Below the pieces are notes generated by a model. That model worked only from the letters and a program-made list of their open reading frames with translations, had not been told where the DNA came from and made no database searches. Made by a program: the position numbers and the translations under genes. From a virus, in IMG/VR virus record IMGVR_UViG_3300036766_000471, positions 1 to 63,778 of that record: DNA of 63,778 nucleotides; one strand, written 5' to 3'. Positions 58,999 through 63,778 of the stretch are shown piece by piece (within the stretch, counting starts at the first letter, position 1; each line of letters begins with the position of its first letter).

Positions 58999-59562
58999 CT
59001 ACAGCTCCTTGTACCTGCATGCCGCCATCATTCGCAAAACCATCGGGCGGGAAAGAAACACGAAGCCGGAGGTACCACGATCTCCCAGCCCCTGCTTGGT
59101 GAGCCACTCGTCGTAGTCCTCCAGCGCCTGCTCCACCCCGTTCACCTTCCACGAGCCGTGCGTCGTGTCCGACGAATTGTCGAGTACCTGCTCACAGAGG
59201 TGAGCCATCTCGTGGCAAAGCCCCGCGAGGCTGGGGCCGACCACGAGGGTGTACTCCTGTCCCCGCCGCCCCCACAGCACACCCCAACGCTCGGAGTCCT
59301 TCACGTGCACCCGCACATAGTGGCCCACCAGCGCGAGGTTCGCGGCGGTCCACGGAGTACGTGCGATGAGGCTGCTCTCCGCCGCCTGCAACGCCTTGGC
59401 GATGAGGAAGGGGTTGGAGTCCACCCGAGAGCACCACTTCGAGCCGGGGTAGTAGCCGTAGATCGGCAACCAGATGGGGAAGGTGTCCCGCAGCCACAGG
59501 AACAGCACCAACAACGCGGCCAACGCGAGGGCTACGACCACCCCAACCGTCGTGCTGTCCAC
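58999..59562 (-). CDS. Membrane-anchored HExxH protein
   Basis: The 187-residue protein starts at GTG 59562. One N-terminal membrane segment (about 6-23) is followed by a soluble domain with 'GLCHEMAHLCEQVLD' (near 114-128), which contains the zinc-peptidase HExxH sequence. No third ligand is identifiable by eye, so activity is uncertain. The gene ends 1 base before the deformylase start, suggesting co-expression. Confidence 0.7.
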   Translation of the reverse strand: MDSTTVGVVVALALAALLVLFLWLRDTFPIWLPIYGYYPGSKWCSRVDSNPFLIAKALQAAESSLIARTPWTAANLALVGHYVRVHVKDSERWGVLWGRRGQEYTLVVGPSLAGLCHEMAHLCEQVLDNSSDTTHGSWKVNGVEQALEDYDEWLTKQGLGDRGTSGFVFLSRPMVLRMMAACRYKEL

Positions 59563-59565
59563 AGC

Positions 59566-60066
59566 TCACCCCGTCTTGTTCGCCTTCGCCGCTTCTTCTG
59601 CCGCGATGGACTTCCGCTCCGCTTCGCGCCGCAGCTTGTCGCGGTGAATGTACTTCGGCAACTCTCGGAGGATGGCGTCGGCGTACTCACACGCCATCTG
59701 CGCAAGCTGGTCCGAACGCATGCGGTTACCCGCCGCCCCTTCGCCGAGCACGCCAGCGGCAATCATCGCCGTGAGGGTGACGCGATGCCCTTCGAGCTTG
59801 TCCTCTTCGTCCCACTTCTCCCGCAGCTTGCGCTCTTCCTCCCAGCGCAGCTCCATCGCGAGGGAAGCCTTCTCCACGTGCTGGCGAATCTGCTCCACCA
59901 CCTCGCCACCGGGCGCCTGCCCGCGCGGACGTGCAAGCGCAACGACTTCGCCTTCCGCCTTGCGCGGGATGTTGGCTTCCGCGCAGCTCTCGCAAATGTC
60001 GTCACCCGCGAACATCACCCCACCGCACTTCGGGCACACCTCGGTGGTGACGTACTCGCCGCTCAT
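59566..60066 (-). CDS. Zinc-ribbon protein with helical tail
   Basis: The 166-residue protein has 'CPKCGGVMFAGDDICESC' (about 11-28), a zinc ribbon, followed by a long charged helix (about 50-160) with Glu/Arg/Lys heptads. It could bind nucleic acid or a partner. Start at 60066 is set by ATGA overlap. Unknown function. Confidence 0.72.
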   Translation of the reverse strand: MSGEYVTTEVCPKCGGVMFAGDDICESCAEANIPRKAEGEVVALARPRGQAPGGEVVEQIRQHVEKASLAMELRWEEERKLREKWDEEDKLEGHRVTLTAMIAAGVLGEGAAGNRMRSDQLAQMACEYADAILRELPKYIHRDKLRREAERKSIAAEEAAKANKTG

Positions 60067-60353
60067 CGTTGGGCCTTGTCCAGTTCTGCGAGAAGAAGGT
60101 CCGCGCACCGTACCGCCATCGAGGCCATGCGCGAGAGGTTGGCTTCGCTGGCGTTCGCCCCGTTGTGCATCAGCAGCGCCTGCATCATCGCCGAGCTGAA
60201 CGTGGCGCGCCGTGTCTCGTGGAGTTGCTCCTTCTGCGTCGGAAGCGCCATCGCCTTGGTGAGCGGGATGATGGGCTGGGGACGCTCACCAACGATGTCC
60301 TTGAGGGGATCGTTCGGTGTCCACGCCGGTCGAGGTTGGTCGAAGTCAGCCAC
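60063..60353 (-). CDS. Small helical protein, unknown
   Basis: The 96-residue protein starts at GTG 60353. Pro-rich N-terminus, then a helix 'ATFSSAMMQALLMHNGANAS' with 'MASMAVRCADLLLAEL'. Its stop overlaps the zinc-ribbon gene start. A similar short helical layout is seen in neighbours. No family recognised. Confidence 0.65.
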   Translation of the reverse strand: MADFDQPRPAWTPNDPLKDIVGERPQPIIPLTKAMALPTQKEQLHETRRATFSSAMMQALLMHNGANASEANLSRMASMAVRCADLLLAELDKAQR

Positions 60354-60942
60354 GGTTGGCTGCCTCTACCATCTGTCGGGCGATGTCCTCCAGTGCGTAG
60401 GCCAGCGCCTTCTGCTTGTTGCGCGATTCCGCCACAGCCCGGAAGCCAAACCCTTCGATGCGGCATAGCCACATGTCACCCTCCTGCACGTAGAGCACCG
60501 TGCGCATGCCGTCAGGCAAGTCCTTGATGGGCGGCTTGGGCTCAGGCACCGGCTTGGCGATGAGGTCCGCCATGCCCGCGTCCTTAAGCAAGCCGTCGCC
60601 CAGCACCTTCACCACCTCGGGGCTCGGCGGCGGGAACTTGGGCCCCGCCTTCGGGTCGCCCCACTTCATCTCCCGGTCCTTCGCGTCGTCCTTCAGCGCC
60701 TGCTCCAGCGCTGCACCCTTCAGCTCTCCACCCATCGGTTCAGCCTCCTGTTTCTTGACACATACTCCATCGAGCGCGGCGCGCACAGCCTCCCGCTGCT
60801 GGTACTCGGCGAACCGCTTGGGGAGGAACAAGCTGCCGCAGAGATTGCAGACCCAGTGGCCCCAGATCGAACCGGGGTGCGTCTCGCTGGGGAAGGTCCG
60901 GTACTCCACCCGCAAGCACGCGCAGCTCGCGTCGTCGCTCAT
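60346..60942 (-). CDS. Cys-knuckle protein, possibly a fusion of two small genes
   Basis: The 198-residue protein has Cys residues near the N-terminus (CAC) and CNLC near 32-35, a possible zinc site, then 'KKQEAEPMGGELKG' near residue 64-76. Directly before that Met the DNA reads AGGAGGCTGAACCG, the extended SD of this phage, so translation may restart inside the gene. The C-terminal part holds 'MRTVLYVQEGDMWLCRIEGFGF' (about 145-166). Function unknown. Confidence 0.7.
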   Translation of the reverse strand: MSDDASCACLRVEYRTFPSETHPGSIWGHWVCNLCGSLFLPKRFAEYQQREAVRAALDGVCVKKQEAEPMGGELKGAALEQALKDDAKDREMKWGDPKAGPKFPPPSPEVVKVLGDGLLKDAGMADLIAKPVPEPKPPIKDLPDGMRTVLYVQEGDMWLCRIEGFGFRAVAESRNKQKALAYALEDIARQMVEAANRG

Positions 60943-61328
60943 GGTTTTCTCGGATGTTCTGCACGATAGCGGGCAAGCGCATCAAGAACGTCTTTCGACA
61001 GCTCGCCCGATTCATGTGGCACCTCGCACCCAACGCAGTGGTCGGCGCCGTGGTCTTCCAGTGCCTTCGCCAACGCCTCGGCATGCGCAAGAGCCCGGTC
61101 AGCCCGACGCCCCTCCAGCACCAGTGCGTGCTGCGCACCGGACAGCGCGTCGCGCTCCTTCAACGTCTTCGCGTGCGCCTCCTGCTCAGCGAACCACGCT
61201 TCCTTGAAGTCATCGGCTGCTGCGACGGTGGCGATGCAGCGCTCCACGAGTGTCGAAGAGAAGCCTCCGAGGTGCAGGCTCCGAGCGTCTTCCTTCGTTA
61301 GTGGTTGCGCCTTCCCCTCAGCGTTCAT
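60939..61328 (-). CDS. Helical protein, paralogue of 61325-61678
   Basis: The 129-residue protein contains 'EQEAHAKTLKERDAL' (about 48-62), matching 'EQEAHAKTLAQVKEL' in the next gene, in the same position. Cys residues near 98 and 101 and a helical core suggest a zinc-supported helix bundle. Its start overlaps the neighbour's stop as ATGA. Confidence 0.68.
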   Translation of the reverse strand: MNAEGKAQPLTKEDARSLHLGGFSSTLVERCIATVAAADDFKEAWFAEQEAHAKTLKERDALSGAQHALVLEGRRADRALAHAEALAKALEDHGADHCVGCEVPHESGELSKDVLDALARYRAEHPRKP

Positions 61329-61678
61329 CGGTAGATTCCTTGTGGGTCAGCGCGCAGCCACCGCCGCTGGCAGCATTGGCACGCCGAGTCCTCGAAGTTC
61401 GGCTGCCCACACGGCATCGTGAGGGCCGTGCCGAGCCGCACCGCCTTCTCGTGGAGAGCATCGCGCACCGCCTCCAGCTCCTTCACCTGAGCGAGCGTCT
61501 TGGCGTGCGCTTCCTGCTCATCGTGCCACGCCACCGTCAGGTCTTCTGACTTCCGACGCGCGGCAAGCAGCTCGTGCTCCAACTCCTTCTTCGTCGAAGG
61601 CTTGTGATTGTTCGTCCAGCACTCCGCCGAGTGCCGAATCATCCCGTCGCTGAAGTCGCCCTTGCAACAGTCGCTCAT
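61325..61678 (-). CDS. Helical Cys-containing protein, paralogue of 60939-61328
   Basis: The 117-residue protein has 'CC' at 4-5, a His/Cys pair near 16-20, and 'EQEAHAKTLAQVKELEAVRDAL' (about 54-75). The C-terminus has CQCCQRR, a further Cys cluster. Start at 61678 is set by ATGA overlap. Tandem duplication with the preceding gene is likely. Confidence 0.66.
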   Translation of the reverse strand: MSDCCKGDFSDGMIRHSAECWTNNHKPSTKKELEHELLAARRKSEDLTVAWHDEQEAHAKTLAQVKELEAVRDALHEKAVRLGTALTMPCGQPNFEDSACQCCQRRWLRADPQGIYR

Positions 61679-61839
61679 GGCTTCAGCACCTTGTCGATGT
61701 CCGCAATCGTCTCTTGCATCAGCTTCGAGAAACGCGCGTCCCTCTCGCTGCAATCTTCGTCCGGGGTGTTGCGCTCCATGTACTCAAGCACCGCGCGTGC
61801 CTGTAACAGCACCTGCCTCAACTTCTCTCTGTCGCTCAT
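61675..61839 (-). CDS. Very small helical protein (54 residues)
   Basis: Starts MSDREKLRQVL at 61839, set by the ATGA overlap with the upstream gene. Two short helices with Arg/Glu residues. No family recognised. It is short but coupled at both ends. Confidence 0.6.
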   Translation of the reverse strand: MSDREKLRQVLLQARAVLEYMERNTPDEDCSERDARFSKLMQETIADIDKVLKP

Positions 61840-62135
61840 GTCCCCGCCTTCACGATCGCCCCACACTCGCCGCAGACGCCCGCGTGCTCCGGGTCAGTTC
61901 CACTGCCACCACAGCGGTGGCAAACATCAGCACCCATCAGCCGCGAGGCAGCCTCCTTCGCGGCGTTCTTGTAGGGCTGCCAGTCTTCCAGCTTCCCCAC
62001 CACCAACTCGAACCCCATCGCCTCGGCAATCTGGGCTGCACGGTGGGTGCACCGCCCGCACATCGCCGTCGTTTGACCGGGCCAGTACACCACCCGGTCG
62101 GCATCTCGCGCGCAATCGACAGAGCCACAGTTCAC
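61836..62135 (-). CDS. Zinc-knuckle protein (99 residues)
   Basis: Starts at GTG 62135, overlapping the neighbour's stop as GTGA. It has CGRC near 27-30, CHRC near 73-76 and CGEC near 89-92, a likely two-site zinc fold, plus a further Cys pair at the N-terminus. The middle 'AEAMGFELVVGKLEDWQPYKNAAKEAA' is helical. Confidence 0.66.
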   Translation of the reverse strand: MNCGSVDCARDADRVVYWPGQTTAMCGRCTHRAAQIAEAMGFELVVGKLEDWQPYKNAAKEAASRLMGADVCHRCGGSGTDPEHAGVCGECGAIVKAGT

Positions 62136-62464
62136 CCGCCCAACCTCCAGATCGTCTCTTCGTTGTCGTACCGGGCGCGAATCGCGCGCAGTGCGTCGGC
62201 AACCGAACCGTAGAGCTTGGTCTGCTCCGCTCTGAGCGTGTTCGTTTTCACACCAAACCAGCGGACCACGTACACCGGGACCAGCCCCCGCTTCTGCGAC
62301 AGCAGCGCGTAGCACTCGTGCACGTGCTCGAACACCGCTGCCCCGGTGTTCCACAGGCGCATCTGCACCCCCTCATCGAGGGAACCGACCACGTGCCCAG
62401 TGGATGCGCTCCCACCCATGCCCAAGGTGTTCGCGAGGTCCTCAGCCTCCTTGAACCAGCCCAT
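62132..62464 (-). CDS. Small protein of unknown function
   Basis: The 110-residue protein starts MGWFKEAEDLANTL at 62464 (TGATG overlap). Mixed strand and helix ('GLVPVYVVRWFGVKTNTLRA', about 63-82). No motif recognised. Confidence 0.63.
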   Translation of the reverse strand: MGWFKEAEDLANTLGMGGSASTGHVVGSLDEGVQMRLWNTGAAVFEHVHECYALLSQKRGLVPVYVVRWFGVKTNTLRAEQTKLYGSVADALRAIRARYDNEETIWRLGG

Positions 62465-62718
62465 CAGTCTGCGCCGAGCATTCGAGCCGCGTCCTGTGCC
62501 ACCTGCGCCTCGCTGAGCAGGTTGTCCACGCGCTCCCACGATTCGGTGCCGTCGTCGAATCGCACCCGTGCGTCATTGCCAGCGGCAACGAGTACGACAC
62601 CGCGTTGTTGAGGCTCGAAGAACTCCACCCGCTCTACCTCTCCGGTGGTCTGGTGCACGCGAAGGCTGCCAGCCCGGTCTGGGCGGTACACCACCATGCC
62701 TTCTGCCACCCACTTCAT
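62464..62718 (-). CDS. Small beta protein, unknown
   Basis: The 84-residue protein starts MKWVAEGMVVYRPDRAGSL, strand-rich ('VEFFEPQQRGVVLVAAGNDARVRFDDGTESW', around 30-60 in parts). The Asp-Gly-Thr-Glu-Trp end suggests an SH3-like or KOW-like small barrel, as in regulators that bind RNA. Only pattern-based. Confidence 0.62.
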   Translation of the reverse strand: MKWVAEGMVVYRPDRAGSLRVHQTTGEVERVEFFEPQQRGVVLVAAGNDARVRFDDGTESWERVDNLLSEAQVAQDAARMLGAD

Positions 62719-62960
62719 TCTCCGCTCATCACCGCGTCGTAGACCTCCGAGCGCTCTTCGTCGGCGAGGTCCTTCCACTGGTACTTCTTCAGCGTCACGC
62801 CTTCCCAGCAGGCGAAGAGGTGTTGCAGCTCGCCAATGCGGAAGCCGGTGGGGTTGACGCGCGCCTGCGCGAGCATCGAGCGGTAGCGATTCAGGTGGAT
62901 GTCGGCGAGCCGCTTCAGCTCTTCAGGTGACACCAGCTCAGCGGGAAGTTCGAGGCTCAC
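62715..62960 (-). CDS. Small helical protein, unknown
   Basis: The 81-residue protein starts at GTG 62960, overlapping the neighbour as GTGA. Helical with 'SPEELKRLADIHLNRYRSM' and 'WKDLADEERSEVYDAVM'. No motif recognised. Confidence 0.6.
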   Translation of the reverse strand: MSLELPAELVSPEELKRLADIHLNRYRSMLAQARVNPTGFRIGELQHLFACWEGVTLKKYQWKDLADEERSEVYDAVMSGE

Positions 62961-63193
62961 GTGGCACTCCGCGGAACCACGGTGCAGGTCTTCGCCTCGG
63001 TGTCGATTTCCACCGTCAGGTACTCCCCAAACTCGAACCACTGCTTGCACAGCTCGGAGAGCTTCCCGCACCGGATTTCAGCCACAGCAGCGGCTTCGTC
63101 TTTGTCCTCAATGACCCTCACGTCCAGCTCCACCGCCTCACGAATCGCTTCGCCGAGTGTGTCCGGGTCCTTCATCGTCACTTTGAACTTCAT
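62957..63193 (-). CDS. Small protein of unknown function
   Basis: The 78-residue protein starts MKFKVTMKDPDTLGEAI at 63193, with AGAGG upstream, so the internal Met of a longer frame is preferred. It has a Cys pair near 44 and 51. No family recognised. Confidence 0.62.
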   Translation of the reverse strand: MKFKVTMKDPDTLGEAIREAVELDVRVIEDKDEAAAVAEIRCGKLSELCKQWFEFGEYLTVEIDTEAKTCTVVPRSAT

Positions 63194-63227
63194 GCCTACC
63201 TCTTGCCCCAAGCCCTGCGTTTTTTCC

Positions 63228-63554
63228 TCAAGGGCTGAGCGGAGAGCCCCCGAGGCGCACCGCTGCCTCGAACACCAGCAGCCTGCGCTTGGCCTTCCGC
63301 ACCGCCTTCTTGAAGGTGGTCGCCGTCTGGCATCGCTCTGTCTCGAAGGCCATCACCGAGATGTAGAAGCCGGTCTTCTTCTCCGGGTGCTTCCACATGT
63401 CCTTCTGCTTCGAGAGCGGCACGATGCGCTCACCGACGTAGAGCGTCGCGCCTTCCACACCGCGCAGGTGCACACGCCGGAGCCAGCGCTTCACCCGCAG
63501 CCCACCACCAGTGGGCACGATGGTGAACTGCCTCTCTTGCTTCAGCTTGCTCAC
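63228..63554 (-). CDS. Basic protein of unknown function
   Basis: The 108-residue protein starts at GTG 63554, overlapping the neighbour's stop as GTGA. It has 'FTIVPTGGGLRVKRWLRRVHLRG' (about 10-32) and basic helices after. Possibly nucleic-acid binding. No family recognised. Confidence 0.6.
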   Translation of the reverse strand: MSKLKQERQFTIVPTGGGLRVKRWLRRVHLRGVEGATLYVGERIVPLSKQKDMWKHPEKKTGFYISVMAFETERCQTATTFKKAVRKAKRRLLVFEAAVRLGGSPLSP

Positions 63555-63766
63555 CTCTTGGCCCGCTTCTCCGCGAGGTCCGCGTCTTTGAGCACACTCA
63601 TCAGCTCCCGCTCCAAGTTGGACGCCTTCGCACGTAGGCACTTGGCTGCATGCGCCCGCGCCTCCGCCTCAGTGGGGAACACCTCGTTGAAAGGGGCGAC
63701 CGCTTTGTAGGAAGACGCCTCGCAGCGATCCACCATCTCCAACCCGTCCTTGCGCACGGTCTTCAC
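63551..63766 (-). CDS. Small basic helical protein near the window edge
   Basis: The 71-residue protein starts at GTG 63766. A further gene probably ends at TGA 63765-63763 (coupled as GTGA), but its body is beyond the window. The product is a Lys/Arg/Ala helix with 'AEARAHAAKCLRAKASNLEREL'-type heptads (in parts). Confidence 0.55.
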   Translation of the reverse strand: MKTVRKDGLEMVDRCEASSYKAVAPFNEVFPTEAEARAHAAKCLRAKASNLERELMSVLKDADLAEKRAKR

Positions 63767-63778
63767 CGTGCCCCAAAC

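Noticed and set aside
58936-60468. Plus-strand open frame of 510 codons
   Set aside because: It is antisense to four coupled minus-strand genes and has shadow-type composition.
1-63778. CRISPR arrays, tRNA genes, insertion sequences, integrase or attachment sites
   Set aside because: No regularly spaced repeats, no tRNA-like cloverleaf in the few gaps, no transposase or integrase motifs, and no long repeats at the edges were seen. The gaps are too short for most of these. A tRNA search program would settle the tRNA question.

Overview
This window is a large piece of a high-GC (by eye about 60-65%) tailed bacteriophage genome with a contractile tail (myovirus type). The evidence is a tail sheath, a tail tube, a tail-assembly chaperone with a probable -1 frameshift directly before the tape measure, a LysM-type adaptor, a hub, an OB-fold spike, a gp25-like wedge and two baseplate-J-like proteins. 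Genes are very tightly packed: most neighbours overlap by ATGA, GTGA or TGATG, and almost all lie on the minus strand. The host is not identifiable. Sigma70-like promoters, strong Shine-Dalgarno sites and a spanin-like/lipoprotein lysis cassette suggest a high-GC Gram-negative bacterium, by inference only. No terminase, DNA polymerase, integrase or immunity repressor was recognised, so the genome continues outside the window; genes are cut at both ends.

Layout, read in the minus direction of transcription from high to low coordinates. (1) 63.8-59 kb: a chain of small, mostly unrecognised genes, several with Cys-x-x-Cys knuckles. (2) 59.6-45.5 kb: a membrane-anchored HExxH protein, peptide deformylase, portal, MuF-like head protein, thermonuclease, a set of small proteins sharing a C-terminal Pro-Phe motif, scaffold, major capsid protein and neck proteins. 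(3) 45.5-31 kb: tail terminator, sheath, tube, chaperone, tape measure and baseplate. (4) 31-13 kb: a fibre and appendage region with several large modular proteins and repeated small domains. (5) 13-10.6 kb: lysis cassette with amidase endolysin, probable holin, secreted protein and spanin-like protein. (6) 10.5-9.5 kb: a short plus-strand operon ending in a PD-(D/E)xK nuclease. (7) 9.4-2 kb: a regulatory and accessory region with a MoxR-type AAA ATPase, a VWA/metallopeptidase protein, a sigma-like protein, a ParB-domain protein, an HTH protein and a UvsW-like helicase.

Four intact HNH endonuclease genes (150, 13822, 24558 and 40892) interrupt the compact operons at gene boundaries; a fifth survives only as an in-frame remnant (55462-55671). 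One insertion left a duplicated, recoded 5' end of its target gene.

Control is visible at two promoter types: three near-identical TTGACA-16-TATACT promoters with an embedded inverted repeat (9071-9503), and two copies of a 26-bp element with TTGACT upstream of the VWA and MoxR units (6096 and 7740). Several minus-strand terminator hairpins divide the structural region into transcription units.
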